The notes beneath the pieces were generated by a model that had not been told where the DNA came from, made no database searches, and saw only the letters and a list, made by a program, of their open reading frames with translations. Shown in pieces: positions 25,845 to 35,452 of a stretch of 64,000 nucleotides of DNA. The translations under genes and the position numbers were made by a program. The stretch comes from Salicibibacter cibi (GTDB lineage: Bacteria; Bacillota; Bacilli; Bacillales; Marinococcaceae): positions 1,798,001 to 1,862,000 of the forward strand of contig NZ_CP054706.1 in the NCBI RefSeq assembly GCF_016495865.1, read 5' to 3'. The first letter of the stretch is position 1. Each line of letters opens with the position of its first letter.

Positions 25845-26669
25845 TCACCTATTGCTCTTTGAGAGATACAGATAAATGGTCAACGGTGCGAAAACAACAA
25901 TGAATAGTATGCATATGACAATACCGCTTACAATTTCTGCGGTGGTAGTAGCTCCAGATATTAGCCCTCTTACCGTAGAGGTCACGATACTGATTGGATT
26001 TATATCAACAATGACTTGAATCCATTTGGGCATCGTAGCTGAATCGACCAGAATATTACTGGCAAACATAAGTGGATAAATGATTATCATGCTCGATCCC
26101 GATACTGATTCCGGGCGTTTGGCCATAACCCCAATCGTTGAAAAAATCCAACTCACACTAAATGCGAAGAAAATAATAAACAATATGGCAAGTACTGTTC
26201 CCAATACGCCACCTTCTGGACGAAATCCCAATACAACACCGGTAGTTAATACAGAAAGCAATGCTACCGTATATCTGATACCGTCAGTAACTAGTGGTCC
26301 AAGTATGGCTGCCGGCTGCCAAAAAGGCATCGTCCGAAATCGATTATAAACCCCTTTTGTAATGTCCAGACATAGGCTTGTTCCACTGTATACGGTTAAT
26401 GGAACGACCGTTAAAATAAGAATCCCTGGTAAAAGGAATTGAATGTATTCTGTTGTTGATCCAGCAATTGCTCCACCAAACAAGTAACCAAATATAAGCA
26501 GCATAATGACAGGGCTCAGAACAGCTTCAATTACATAGCCAAATAAGTTATTCTTTGTGTTTTGTACTGTTCTCCACATAAAAGTTCGTGTAGCTTTGAA
26601 GGCACTGGCACTTTTGGGTGGTGAATTCCAATAAGACAATGACTCGTTCAAATTCTTCGTTACATTCAT
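25845..26669 (-). CDS. ABC-2 type permease of a DrrB-like exporter
   Basis: 274 residues, six membrane helices, with the ABC-2 pattern of daunorubicin-resistance permeases (TEYIQFLLPGILILTV, then CLDITKGVYNRFRTMPFWQPA). Its start overlaps the end of the ATPase gene by 4 bases, showing translational coupling. Likely exports a hydrophobic drug or peptide. Confidence 0.85.
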   Translation of the reverse strand: MNVTKNLNESLSYWNSPPKSASAFKATRTFMWRTVQNTKNNLFGYVIEAVLSPVIMLLIFGYLFGGAIAGSTTEYIQFLLPGILILTVVPLTVYSGTSLCLDITKGVYNRFRTMPFWQPAAILGPLVTDGIRYTVALLSVLTTGVVLGFRPEGGVLGTVLAILFIIFFAFSVSWIFSTIGVMAKRPESVSGSSMIIIYPLMFASNILVDSATMPKWIQVIVDINPISIVTSTVRGLISGATTTAEIVSGIVICILFIVVFAPLTIYLYLSKSNR

Positions 26670-27622
26670 TGAGTAACCTCCTCATGTTTGGTATCTGTCA
26701 GCGCTAGGAACACTTCATCCAGACTTGGATCACTCAATGTAAAATCCTCAATGGGAATTGCGTGGTTTAAGAGCGTGTCAATGATGTCATTTGCCAGTCT
26801 TGTTTTTGTTACAGGGATCTTGAAAACAAGCGGATTTTCATCTTCGATTATATTTAAAGCGTGCGGGTACGGACCATCTAAAATTTCACGAATGTTTTTA
26901 GGCTCGTAAAATTTGGTTAATCGCAAAGATAGCGTTTTCCCACCAATCGAGGCCTTCAGTTGGTTTGGTGTCCCTTCTGCAATGATCGTCCCTTTATCAA
27001 TAACGGCGATTCGATCAGCCAACTGATCAGCTTCTTCTAAATATTGCGTCGTTAATAAAACTGTTGTACCTAATTTTAAAAGTGCACGGACCAGTTCCCA
27101 AACTTGCATGCGACTCTGGGGGTCTAATCCCGTTGTTGGCTCATCAAGAAAAATAATTTCTGGCTGGGTGACGATACTTGCTGCAATATCCAAGCGACGT
27201 CGCATCCCTCCAGAATAATTTGCTACTATACGATTTTTGGCTTCCATTAAATCAAAGGAACGTATTAATTCATTCGCTATTGAATGGGTTTGTTTATTAG
27301 AGTAACCATGCAGTTTGGCAATCAATATTAAATTTTGGAAGCCCGATAACCCTTCATCGAGTGCAGCAAACTGACCTGTCAAGCTTATCTTTTTCCGAAC
27401 GTTTTTGGCGTCTTTCACAACATCTAACCCTTGGATAAAAGCAGTTCCTCCATCCGGTTTTAAGAGCGTTGACAGCATATGAATGGCCGTGGTTTTACCA
27501 GCGCCGTTTGGCCCAAGAAGAGCAAATAACTCCCCCTTTTTTACTTGCAAATTGATCCCATTAACGACCTGGTTCTCTTTATACGATTTTTTAAGTTTAC
27601 TTGCTTCTACGGCATATTGCAT
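26666..27622 (-). CDS. DrrA-like ABC exporter ATPase
   Basis: 318 residues: Walker A GPNGAGKTT, signature NYSGGMRRRLD, Walker B IIFLDEPTTGLDP and a TTQYLEEAD switch, followed by a C-terminal domain ending in the FTLSDPSLDEVFLALT motif characteristic of DrrA-type ATPases. AAGGAG lies upstream of the ATG. Works with the permease that overlaps its stop codon. Confidence 0.9.
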   Translation of the reverse strand: MQYAVEASKLKKSYKENQVVNGINLQVKKGELFALLGPNGAGKTTAIHMLSTLLKPDGGTAFIQGLDVVKDAKNVRKKISLTGQFAALDEGLSGFQNLILIAKLHGYSNKQTHSIANELIRSFDLMEAKNRIVANYSGGMRRRLDIAASIVTQPEIIFLDEPTTGLDPQSRMQVWELVRALLKLGTTVLLTTQYLEEADQLADRIAVIDKGTIIAEGTPNQLKASIGGKTLSLRLTKFYEPKNIREILDGPYPHALNIIEDENPLVFKIPVTKTRLANDIIDTLLNHAIPIEDFTLSDPSLDEVFLALTDTKHEEVTQ

Positions 27623-27663
27623 TTAAGATAACTCCTTATCCACTGTTGTATTGATTCTTTAAG

Positions 27664-27690
27664 AATGCCCTAGTAAAAACCCAGGGCATT
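27664..27690. terminator. small hairpin between NmrA-like and ABC genes
   Basis: AATGCCCT and AGGGCATT enclose an 11-base loop; lies just after the stop of the gene at 27706 (minus strand). Confidence 0.5.
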
Positions 27691-27705
27691 ATTTGAAATC
27701 AGGAT

Positions 27706-28530
27706 CTATTCCATAAAGGCACTTTTATGTTCTGATACCCACGCAGCAAATGTTTTTGCCGGACGTCCTGTTACTTCTTCGACCGTTGGTAAAACGGTAT
27801 AACCAATTTCAGGGGGGTTGTTACTCATTTGAACCATAAAATCAACACTTTCCTTATCGAGACCCCTCTTTTCCCATTCCCTGCGTGCTTCTTCTTCCGT
27901 TAATTCTTTAAATTTAATCTCTTTTCCAATGCCTTTACTAATGATCTCCACTTGTTCGATCGTGGAAAGAGCTTCCGGGCCGGTGAGTGTATAAACGTTT
28001 CCATGGTGCCCATTCTCAAGAAGTGTTTCAACAAAAACCGCTGCAATGTCAGCTTCATGAATAATGGCACCGCGTGTTTCGCCTCCAAGCGTACGAACAA
28101 CGCCTTCTTTTCGAATTGATTCCTGCCAATCGTCAATGGCATTGGCCATAAATCCAACGGGTTGAACAAACGCCCATTCAAGGCGACTATTTTTAATTGC
28201 TTGTTCCACTGGGCCATCACCGTAGACCGTCAATAAAGATACGCTTTGAACCCCAGCCTTCTCTGCCAACTCAACGACTTGAGGATTGGTTTCCAACGTC
28301 GCATCAGCTTGATCACTTGAGGTAATCAAGTATAATGCGGTAACACCTTGAAATGCCGGAATTAACGTTTCGGGAGACGTAAGATCTCCTGCTACAACCT
28401 CAACACTTTCCTGCAAATTAGCCCTTTCCGGGTTGCGCGATACCGCTCTTACTTGTACGTCTTTATTTACGAGTTGTTCTACCACATGTCTTCCTACTGT
28501 TCCTGTAGCACCTGTCACTAAAATTGTCAT
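27706..28530 (-). CDS. NAD(P)-binding NmrA/QOR2-like protein
   Basis: About 274 residues with a Rossmann fold starting ILVTGATGTVGRHV and continuing VVAGDLTSPETL and an AFVQPVGFMANAI segment, as in NmrA-like and atypical SDR quinone reductases. The catalytic Tyr-Lys pair of classical SDRs is not evident. Could be a quinone oxidoreductase or a redox sensor. ATG 28530 follows GGAGGTTAT; nine codons upstream are unused. MITE-A copy 3 sits just upstream, in its promoter zone. Confidence 0.8.
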   Translation of the reverse strand: MTILVTGATGTVGRHVVEQLVNKDVQVRAVSRNPERANLQESVEVVAGDLTSPETLIPAFQGVTALYLITSSDQADATLETNPQVVELAEKAGVQSVSLLTVYGDGPVEQAIKNSRLEWAFVQPVGFMANAIDDWQESIRKEGVVRTLGGETRGAIIHEADIAAVFVETLLENGHHGNVYTLTGPEALSTIEQVEIISKGIGKEIKFKELTEEEARREWEKRGLDKESVDFMVQMSNNPPEIGYTVLPTVEEVTGRPAKTFAAWVSEHKSAFME

Positions 28531-28558
28531 TTTATAACCTCCATTTTGTTCCTGCATA

Positions 28559-28687
28559 GGGACTGCTGACTAATGGAAAAAGACTGGCACATAAGCTTTT
28601 TCCGTTGGTGTTGTCGTCCGCGGAAAGCGAGGCCATGGAAGCGGCATCCCGGCGTCAACTGATAGCTGCAAGTTGTGCAGCAATCCC
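28559..28687 (-). mobile_element. MITE-A copy 3, internally deleted (129 bp)
   Basis: Keeps both ends (GGGACTGCTGACTAA and GTGCAGCAATCCC) and the TA flanks (28557-28558, 28688-28689) but lacks about 150 bp of the centre, including the first arm of the core hairpin. Its right part keeps GTCCGCGGAAAGCG. Confidence 0.8.
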
Positions 28688-28712
28688 TAACATAAGGAAA
28701 ATCAAACGTTCT

Positions 28713-29606
28713 TCAAAAATAGATCTTTCGAATCTCATTCAATTTGTCAATTACATCTTGCCTTAAGTCATTAGGGGAAAGGATTTCAACCTTAGACCCA
28801 TAACTTAAAATGACAGAGAGGGCATACTCCTTTGAATAAAAGATCGTTTGTACATCAACAAAATCCCCATGAAAGGTGTATTCTCCCGGAAATTGCTCGA
28901 AAACTCGCGGTTGCGCAGTTAAATTAAAACGGAGATGAACATCTATGCCTTGTTCTTCTGAATGAACCAGACGTTTAGAATCTGCTCTCGGATCGAATGT
29001 TTCTTCTAACACTTCGGGCTTGCTGATCCTTGACATACGAAAATAACGATTGTCTTTTCGTAATAAGCAATAACCATCCAAGTACCAAGCCCCCTGTCCC
29101 CATAAAAGATTCAACGGTTCAATCTTCCTTTCTGATATTTGACCAGAGGCATTGATATAGGTAAATGTAACCCTTTTTGATTGATCGATTGCTTCCAATA
29201 AGAGAAGAAGAATCTCTTTTTCCTCTACTGAAGTGCTCATATCGAAAACAATTTTCTTCTGGAGTCTTTCATCCAACAGCGCAGGCTGCAAACTGCCAAG
29301 CTTATTGACTAAAGATGTAAATGTATTTCCGCCAACCGCGCCTTCCATACTCTTTAAAAGGTTGTAGATCACAGAAAAGTCATCAATGGAAAAATGCTGC
29401 TTTGATAAGAAAAACCCATTCATTATCTCAAAGCCACCATCTGTTCCGGAGAAAGATGCAACAGGAATGCCGGATTGATTAATCAATTCAATGTCACGAT
29501 AGATTGTTCGAACAGAGACCTCGAACCTCGAAGCCAATTCACTAGCCGTCACTCTTTTATTCGTCAATAATTCCATCGTAATCCCCAGCAAACGATCAAG
29601 TTTCAT
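28713..29606 (-). CDS. WYL-domain transcriptional regulator (YafY/DeoR-like HTH)
   Basis: 297 residues: N-terminal helix-turn-helix (NKRVTASELASRFEVSVRTIYRDI), then a WYL domain with the GAWYLDGYCLLR core and a C-terminal extension. Such proteins sense small ligands or nucleic-acid fragments. Its likely target is the adjacent NmrA-like gene on the same strand, now separated from it by a MITE. Confidence 0.88.
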   Translation of the reverse strand: MKLDRLLGITMELLTNKRVTASELASRFEVSVRTIYRDIELINQSGIPVASFSGTDGGFEIMNGFFLSKQHFSIDDFSVIYNLLKSMEGAVGGNTFTSLVNKLGSLQPALLDERLQKKIVFDMSTSVEEKEILLLLLEAIDQSKRVTFTYINASGQISERKIEPLNLLWGQGAWYLDGYCLLRKDNRYFRMSRISKPEVLEETFDPRADSKRLVHSEEQGIDVHLRFNLTAQPRVFEQFPGEYTFHGDFVDVQTIFYSKEYALSVILSYGSKVEILSPNDLRQDVIDKLNEIRKIYF

Positions 29607-30029
29607 CTTTTTCTCTCCTTATCCAGAGACTTTTCCTTTATCTCTTCGTACTTTGTTGAGTCATATGGTTAATTGTATCCAACTCCTTTCATTTCGGCTA
29701 ATTTAAGAATAAATCATCCACCCTGACATCTTGTATGTCAGGATTAAAAACCTTTGTAAAAAATTTTTGATACACGTGTTGCCATTGAGAAACTATCTTT
29801 ACAATTACAAACGGATTTACTCATTAAACGATAGGAATTATCCTTCTTGAACGAAGCAAAAGGATATATAAAGAGTGACATGATAAGATCCTGGAGATGG
29901 CTGAAACTGTTGTGGCGTTTTATGTTTCATGTTTGTGGGCGGGAATCAATCAAGTCCCTATGAACCCATTAAAATGGCCAACCAGAAACAAATTCTGATT
30001 GACCTTATAATACGATCGCTTTTAAACAT
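29607..30029. other. intergenic, no gene seen
   Basis: About 420 bp between two minus-strand genes. A CCTGACAT-CTTGT-ATGTCAGG hairpin (29721-29741) with an A/T-rich flank may be a terminator. No coding frame with a ribosome site and no known RNA motif recognised. Confidence 0.45.
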
Positions 30030-30629
30030 TTATGGTGTAGCCCATATCAAGTACAAATAACCGGCCAAGTAACGTTCTTCCTTAATAAGCTTTAGATTAG
30101 ACTTTTCTACAATCTCAGAAATATTTCTGTTCTGATGGCATCCTACAACTCTGAAGGCCAATGGATTCAATGATTTTTGCAATCCTGCGAAGCATTTATT
30201 TGTACTAACGCCATGCTCCAGCATGAGTATTTTTCCTTCTGGATTACACCATTTTTGAAAATTGTTTAGGACATCGACAGGTTCTTCATAGGCACATAAA
30301 CTGGCAGATGATATTATTGTGTCAAAACTGTTTTCGCTAAATTCAATCGTTTCAACATCTTTTTGTATAAAGGTCGCTTTAAAAGGATAATATTTTGCCG
30401 CATGTTGTGCTGTTTTCAGCATCTCTTGACTAAAATCCAATCCTGTCAATTCAATATCTCTACTGTAAAAAGGAAAATTAAGCCCCGAACCGATGGCCAC
30501 CTCCAAAACCTTCCCTTTTGCTTCTTGAAAAATTTGTTGACGAAACTGATTTCCATGCCTTTTTTTTCGTCGTTTATCGTATTTTCTCGCTTGCTTATCA
30601 AATTTTTTCATTAATGATTGACGGTCCAT
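30030..30629 (-). CDS. class I SAM-dependent methyltransferase
   Basis: About 199 residues. SAM motif I reads VLEVAIGSGLNFPFY, motif II TGLDFSQEML, and a FDTIISSASLCAYEEP post-motif follows: the UbiE/MenG-like type of small-molecule methyltransferase. The basic N-terminus (ARKYDKRRKKRHG) is common in this group. Start ATG 30629, 9 bases after the first GGGGAGG. Substrate unknown. Confidence 0.8.
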   Translation of the reverse strand: MDRQSLMKKFDKQARKYDKRRKKRHGNQFRQQIFQEAKGKVLEVAIGSGLNFPFYSRDIELTGLDFSQEMLKTAQHAAKYYPFKATFIQKDVETIEFSENSFDTIISSASLCAYEEPVDVLNNFQKWCNPEGKILMLEHGVSTNKCFAGLQKSLNPLAFRVVGCHQNRNISEIVEKSNLKLIKEERYLAGYLYLIWATP

Positions 30630-30657
30630 ACCTCCCCACCTCCCCACCATTTCCTAT

Positions 30658-30834
30658 TTATTGGCATTCATTTTTATTTTGCATGATGGGTAACAGGTCA
30701 TAGATTGCTATGACTACTTCGTCTGGACAATCTATGAGAATGGTAGCATACCCAGCATTTTCAAGCATTCGATGTTCTCCATGCGGAATGGTGTTGGCTA
30801 ATGCTTTATAAATCTTGTTTTTTCTATGATTTAT
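30658..30834 (-). pseudogene. C-terminal piece of an alpha/beta hydrolase cut by MITE-B
   Basis: About 50 codons read ALANTIPHGEHRMLENAGYA, then LIDCPDEVVIAIYDLL, the final part of an alpha/beta hydrolase. The usual catalytic His of the GAGH motif is Tyr here. The upstream end stops exactly where MITE-B copy 2 begins, so the element or an associated deletion removed the rest. Confidence 0.6.
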
Positions 30835-31068
30835 GGCTTTTCGCCAAAATCTATGGTAGATATAAGTGACTAATTATGGTAATAGCACTAGCTAGCGGTG
30901 GAAAAACACGGAGACTGTGGGAAAGCGCAGTGGGAAGACCCCGCAGAAAAAAGCGAACGTCTTTTTTCGAGGAGGCTGAGCTTGGGGCCCACGGAAAGCG
31001 TAGTGTTTTTCCGTAGCGACTATCATCAATTACATCTATTTGTCAACCATAGGATTTAGTGTTTACCC
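30835..31068 (+). mobile_element. MITE-B copy 2 (234 bp)
   Basis: Starts GGCTTTTCGCCAAAATCTATGG and ends with the complement of GGGTAAACACTAAA. Flanked by TGATTTAT (30827-30834) and CGATTTAT (31069-31076), a 7-of-8 match consistent with an 8-bp target duplication. The centre holds the core module also found in MITE-A. Confidence 0.8.
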
Positions 31069-31115
31069 CGATTTATACAACTTTATTATGATGGTTCGGT
31101 TCAGTTGTTCTGATA

Positions 31116-32717
31116 TTACCCTTCTATATCACGGCGACGATATCCGATAAACCCTGCAATCATTAGGGTAACCGCGATGATAACTAGAATGCTTATCGGC
31201 ATCCATTCCATTTCATCAACCGGAAGTTCAGGGATATGTCCGTAAGGGGACAATTGCCCGACCCAATCCGGAAAATCAAATAATCCACCCAAATAAAGGA
31301 CAATGAAGGAATAAAAGACATAAAGCCAAATGACGCTACTCAGCTTTGGAAGAATGCCAATGAGCAGGACAGCAAGACCGATGATTACGAGCATCGCTGG
31401 ATAATAAACCAAAGCTCCTCCATAGATCGTGCCAAAATCAAGGCCTTCTTCCATGGCAATATCTCCCGCACCCCACAGACCGATGGCCGTTAAGGATAAC
31501 ATGACAAACCCATTCACAACCGAGATAATCAGATAGCTGCCCATCAGTTTTGTGCGTGACACAGCCCTTCCAAGCAAATGTTCAACGCGGTTCTTTTTCT
31601 CTTCCCCATAAAGTTTCAACATAGCCATACCGGGAGGAACTGTTGCAAGCAAGGCCATCACAATCATGAGCGTGGGAATGAATTGCTCGGTTAGTGTATA
31701 TCCTTCCTCTTCTACGAGCATTTGTTCCATCATCTCATTGCCTTCAAAAAAAGCTTCCAGATCCCCTAACACGGATCCATAAGCAACACCCATCACGAGT
31801 ATTCCAATTGCCCAGGCAATCATGCCGGTGCGCTGCAGTTTGACAGCGAGCCCGATTGGGCTTTGCAAAAAGGGTGAAGCCTTTCTCCTTCCCGGTCTCG
31901 CCGAAAAAAAACCTGCTTCCAAATCGCGGATCGCGTTCAGATAATTGGCCAATACCCCCAGAACGATCGCTACAGCGAGCATTAAGACAAGCGGCTCCCA
32001 ATGATTGCTCGCGTACGCCTCTGTCCGCGTCACCCAATTTAACGGCGAGAACCACGATAGTGTTTCATTGCCAACATCCCCCACCGCGCGCAAAAGATAG
32101 GCAACGAGCAATACGGCAATGGACAAACCAATCGTGCCACGGGAACTCTCGGAAAGCTGGGCGAAAAACGCCGTCACTCCCGTAAAAAAAATACCGGTAG
32201 CACCTAAAGCAGTGCCGTACAGTAGCGAACCCTCGAAATCCATGCTTTCGATCCCTAAAGCATATAAGCCCAACCCCGTGATAAGCGCCAACAGCACATG
32301 GGTCGCACATAAAACCAATAACGTTGCATTTAAGTTGGATAGACGACCGACCGGGAGGGAACGAATCATTTCTAGCCGCCCATCTTCTTCATCGGCCCGT
32401 GTATGGCGCGCCACAAGCAATATGCTCATCAGTCCGACAACAAGCGCCGTAAAAAGCAACATTTGGTGTGCCGTCATTGCGCCGATCGTATAGTTCTCCA
32501 AATCCCCCGGCCCTACCATTGCCGTCATTGCCGGGTTTGCCATCGTTTCAGCCAATCCATCTCTCTCTTGTTGGGAATCATACAAATCGACAAAGGCCAA
32601 GGGTACCATCAATGTAAAGAAGGTAATCCCGATTAACCATAACGGAATACGGAGGCGATCCCGCCTCAAAATAAATCTAAAAAGGGAACCGGTTTTTTTA
32701 AAAGAAGAACCTGCCAT
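31116..32717 (-). CDS. large ABC exporter permease (polyketide-antibiotic exporter type)
   Basis: 533 residues with about twelve membrane helices arranged as two ABC-2-like halves (FRFILRRDRLRIPLWLIG at the start; a second half after RKASPFLQSPIGLAVKLQRTG). This double-length form is typical of Firmicute and actinobacterial exporters annotated as polyketide or tetronasin exporters. Overlaps the ATPase stop by 1 base; forms a TetR-ATPase-permease operon. Confidence 0.85.
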   Translation of the reverse strand: MAGSSFKKTGSLFRFILRRDRLRIPLWLIGITFFTLMVPLAFVDLYDSQQERDGLAETMANPAMTAMVGPGDLENYTIGAMTAHQMLLFTALVVGLMSILLVARHTRADEEDGRLEMIRSLPVGRLSNLNATLLVLCATHVLLALITGLGLYALGIESMDFEGSLLYGTALGATGIFFTGVTAFFAQLSESSRGTIGLSIAVLLVAYLLRAVGDVGNETLSWFSPLNWVTRTEAYASNHWEPLVLMLAVAIVLGVLANYLNAIRDLEAGFFSARPGRRKASPFLQSPIGLAVKLQRTGMIAWAIGILVMGVAYGSVLGDLEAFFEGNEMMEQMLVEEEGYTLTEQFIPTLMIVMALLATVPPGMAMLKLYGEEKKNRVEHLLGRAVSRTKLMGSYLIISVVNGFVMLSLTAIGLWGAGDIAMEEGLDFGTIYGGALVYYPAMLVIIGLAVLLIGILPKLSSVIWLYVFYSFIVLYLGGLFDFPDWVGQLSPYGHIPELPVDEMEWMPISILVIIAVTLMIAGFIGYRRRDIEG

Positions 32718-33625
32718 CAGGAAGCACCTCCCACCTCGGATTCATCTTTTTGTTCATAATGACGCATAAATAGATCTTCCAATGTTGGCGGAGAACTTTC
32801 CAATTTCACGATGCCACATTGACTAACATGCTTGATGACATTATCCAACGCTTCGACGTCTACCTGGAAAGACAAGGCTTGATCTTTTTCCTCTATGGCA
32901 TGAACGCCTTTGAATTCATGCAGGTCGGTCAATGGTTGTTTCGTTTCTACAAGCATATGGATGCGCGTCAAATGCCGCAATTCACTTAACGTTCCCGATT
33001 CAATCATTTTTCCTTGACGAATAATACCGACACGGTCGCATAACTTTTCCACTTCCGATAAGATATGACTAGACAACAACACACTTTTTCCTTTGCTTTT
33101 CACATCCAATACACATTCTTGGAAAACTTGTTCCATGAGCGGGTCCAATCCGGAGGTTGGTTCATCCAAAATATATAAATCGGCATCGGAGGCGAAAGCA
33201 GCCACTAACGCGACCTTCTGGCGATTTCCTTTCGAATACGTTCGGCATTTTTTGGTCGGATCGAGATTAAATTTCTGGATTAATTCTTCTCGTCTGTTTT
33301 TATTGTTGTTTCCACGTAGCTTGACGAAAAGATCAATGACTTCACCACCCGTCAAGTTTGGCCAAAGGTTCACATCGCCCGGTACATACGCGATATGCTT
33401 GTGAATGTCAACCGCATCCGACCACGCGTCTTGCCCAAAGATTTTCGCCTCTCCCTTTGTTGCTTTTAAAATGCCGAGCAGCACACGAATGGTCGTCGAT
33501 TTCCCAGCACCGTTCGGACCGATAAAACCATAAATCTCCCCTTCATTTACTTCGATATTGACCCCATCTAAGGCGGTGAATTTTCCGAATTGTTTCGTTA
33601 AATTATTCACGGTGAGCACGCTCAT
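32717..33625 (-). CDS. ABC exporter ATP-binding protein
   Basis: 302 residues with Walker A GPNGAGKST, signature TYSKGNRQKVAL, Walker B LYILDEPTSGLDP and H-loop SSHILSE, plus a C-terminal regulatory domain ending TLEDLFMRHYE. Overlaps the TetR gene upstream by 4 bases and the permease downstream by 1, so all three are coupled. Confidence 0.92.
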   Translation of the reverse strand: MSVLTVNNLTKQFGKFTALDGVNIEVNEGEIYGFIGPNGAGKSTTIRVLLGILKATKGEAKIFGQDAWSDAVDIHKHIAYVPGDVNLWPNLTGGEVIDLFVKLRGNNNKNRREELIQKFNLDPTKKCRTYSKGNRQKVALVAAFASDADLYILDEPTSGLDPLMEQVFQECVLDVKSKGKSVLLSSHILSEVEKLCDRVGIIRQGKMIESGTLSELRHLTRIHMLVETKQPLTDLHEFKGVHAIEEKDQALSFQVDVEALDNVIKHVSQCGIVKLESSPPTLEDLFMRHYEQKDESEVGGAS

Positions 33626-34257
33626 GTCTGCCCCTCCTCGTAAAATGTCGTCTTTAGCACGTCCAGGTATTCGTAGAATTCATCCCAGTAAGGTTGGAGA
33701 TCGATGTGTGCAATCTTCTCGCCTTGAAATAGTCGCATTAATTCGTTCTGGTATCCCTCGATCGACCATTGTATCAACTTCAAAGCTTTGTCTGTATTGA
33801 TATCGCGACGCAACATTTTTTGATTTATATTTTTATATATCAATGAGTATCCAGTTTTTTTAAGATCTGCCAAGCGTGTTTCTAATTCCTTCGGCAATGT
33901 CACTTCATCATTTAAATAAACCATTCCGATAAAATTGGTGACATTCGGATGTTCAGCGATATAGTTCCCTTTAACTTGTGCGATTTGTTTCATCCTTTCG
34001 ATAAAATCAGATTCACTTGTATCGATCAGACTAAAATATTCATCATGCATAATGGTTATGGCATAATCAACAAGATACTCATAAAGATCTTTTTTGTTGT
34101 TGAAATAATGAAAGAGCGTGCCCTTTCCGATTCCGGCGTCTTTGATGATTTGATTGGTGGACGCTTGTTCATACCCTTTATCCGCAAATTCTTTCATAGC
34201 TGCGCTCAATATTCGTTTTTGTTTCGTTTCCTCAAGGTTTTTAAACGTTTCGTTCAT
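33622..34257 (-). CDS. TetR-family regulator of the ABC exporter
   Basis: 211 residues. The N-terminal HTH (AAMKEFADKGYEQASTNQII, then GIGKGTLFHYFNNKKDLY) is a textbook TetR domain; the rest is a helical ligand-binding domain. It is the first gene of the exporter operon and two inverted repeats lie just upstream, so it probably represses its own operon until the exported compound binds. Confidence 0.92.
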   Translation of the reverse strand: MNETFKNLEETKQKRILSAAMKEFADKGYEQASTNQIIKDAGIGKGTLFHYFNNKKDLYEYLVDYAITIMHDEYFSLIDTSESDFIERMKQIAQVKGNYIAEHPNVTNFIGMVYLNDEVTLPKELETRLADLKKTGYSLIYKNINQKMLRRDINTDKALKLIQWSIEGYQNELMRLFQGEKIAHIDLQPYWDEFYEYLDVLKTTFYEEGQT

Positions 34258-34282
34258 ATTTCAACCCCCTCCTTTTAGTTAT

Positions 34283-34332
34283 GGACCATCGTGGTCAATT
34301 TCAGAATATCATTATTGACCATAATGGTCAAT
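34283..34332 (-). promoter_or_regulatory. two TetR-type operators
   Basis: ATTGACCAT-A-ATGGTCAAT (34314-34332) is a perfect 19-bp dyad, and GGACCATCGTGGTC (about 34283-34296) is a degenerate second copy. They lie 25-75 bases upstream of the TetR start. Confidence 0.75.
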
Positions 34333-34617
34333 ATAAAAATGCGCTTGCTACAATTGATCTTACAATGAACGTATATTTTTTCTTATCCTCAATACCTTAT
34401 TTATGAAAATGGTCCGTTCGGTTGACTCAATAAACAAATCTCAGAAAGAACCTTACGGCACTTCCTATTCAATTTTCCCATGTATAGCATGGGGATTAAT
34501 ATCTGAGTTAAGTTCAAGACATTTATTCAGAGTTATGCACACAAAACATTTTACGCTCTCTGAAAAAAGCATTATGATTGATCTTTAAAATGATGATTTT
34601 TACAGGGAGGATCATGT
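34333..34617. other. intergenic between TetR and MerR genes
   Basis: Divergent promoter region. No convincing gene; a 61-codon frame at 34403 has no ribosome site or recognisable domain. Confidence 0.4.
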
Positions 34618-35451
34618 ATGACAATGCAAAAACTATTTACCATTGGACAATTTGCCAAGCTCAATGATATTCCGGTTAAAACATTGCGATATTACGATGA
34701 CATTGGACTTTTTAAGCCTATACAAGTTGATGAAAAGAATAAATACCGCTACTATTCTTTAGAACAAATCAAGCACCTTGACATTATTTTATATTTAAAA
34801 TGGCAGAGATTACCTCTAGATGAAATTAAAGAACAGTTAAAAAAGAAACGAATTGATGATTGGATCTCTTTATTAACAGAGCATATGAAAGAAACAGAAA
34901 TAAGGCTCCAAGAACTCCACCTAATTTATCAGCGTTTTGAAAAACGAATTGATGAGTTTACAAAAAGCCGTAATCAGACTGATATGCACACTCCCATCAT
35001 TCAACTCTTTCCTGAACGAGAGATCATTCAGGAAAAAGCTGATATGAAATCGTTATATGAGATCGAACTTTCACTTCGACAGTTAAAGAAATCCTCTCAA
35101 AATACTTCCCCACTTATGGTTGGTAAAGTTGGTTTAATGGTGGCTATTTCCCAGGCTAGAGATGGTTTTGAAGGCTACCAATCAACCGTAGTGCTAATTG
35201 AGGAAGATCAGATTCAACATCCGGAACTGCTAAAATTGGATAAATTAGAAGCTGGAAATTACCTCATTTATCGCTATCGTGGATTACTTAGCGAAGCTGT
35301 TGATCATTTCTCTGTGATGATTGCGTATATGAATCAGCATCAACTTGTTGAAGATAGCAATTATATTGTACGAGACATTATTGATGATTTTATTACTGAT
35401 GATCCCGACGAATACGTCACTGAAATACAAGTAAAAATTAAAAATAAATAG
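34618..35451 (+). CDS. MerR-family multidrug-responsive activator (BmrR/BltR type)
   Basis: 277 residues: MerR winged helix (FTIGQFAKLNDIPVKTLRYYDDIGLFKP), a coiled-coil dimerisation helix (about 80-120), and a C-terminal GyrI-like effector-binding domain. Follows GGGAGG by 7 bases. BmrR-type proteins bind drugs and untwist promoters with a 19-bp spacer; the pump gene at 36199 has just such a promoter. Its stop codon TAG lies inside the duplicated target of MITE-B copy 3. The original stop before both insertions was probably TAA at the same place. Confidence 0.88.
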   Translation: MTMQKLFTIGQFAKLNDIPVKTLRYYDDIGLFKPIQVDEKNKYRYYSLEQIKHLDIILYLKWQRLPLDEIKEQLKKKRIDDWISLLTEHMKETEIRLQELHLIYQRFEKRIDEFTKSRNQTDMHTPIIQLFPEREIIQEKADMKSLYEIELSLRQLKKSSQNTSPLMVGKVGLMVAISQARDGFEGYQSTVVLIEEDQIQHPELLKLDKLEAGNYLIYRYRGLLSEAVDHFSVMIAYMNQHQLVEDSNYIVRDIIDDFITDDPDEYVTEIQVKIKNK

Positions 35452-35452
35452 G

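Noticed and set aside
29721..29741. Riboswitch upstream of the WYL regulator
   Set aside because: Only one simple 8-bp hairpin is present, with no conserved aptamer-like sequence.
34403..34588. 61-codon frame between the TetR and MerR genes
   Set aside because: No ribosome site, no recognisable domain, and it overlaps the divergent promoter region.
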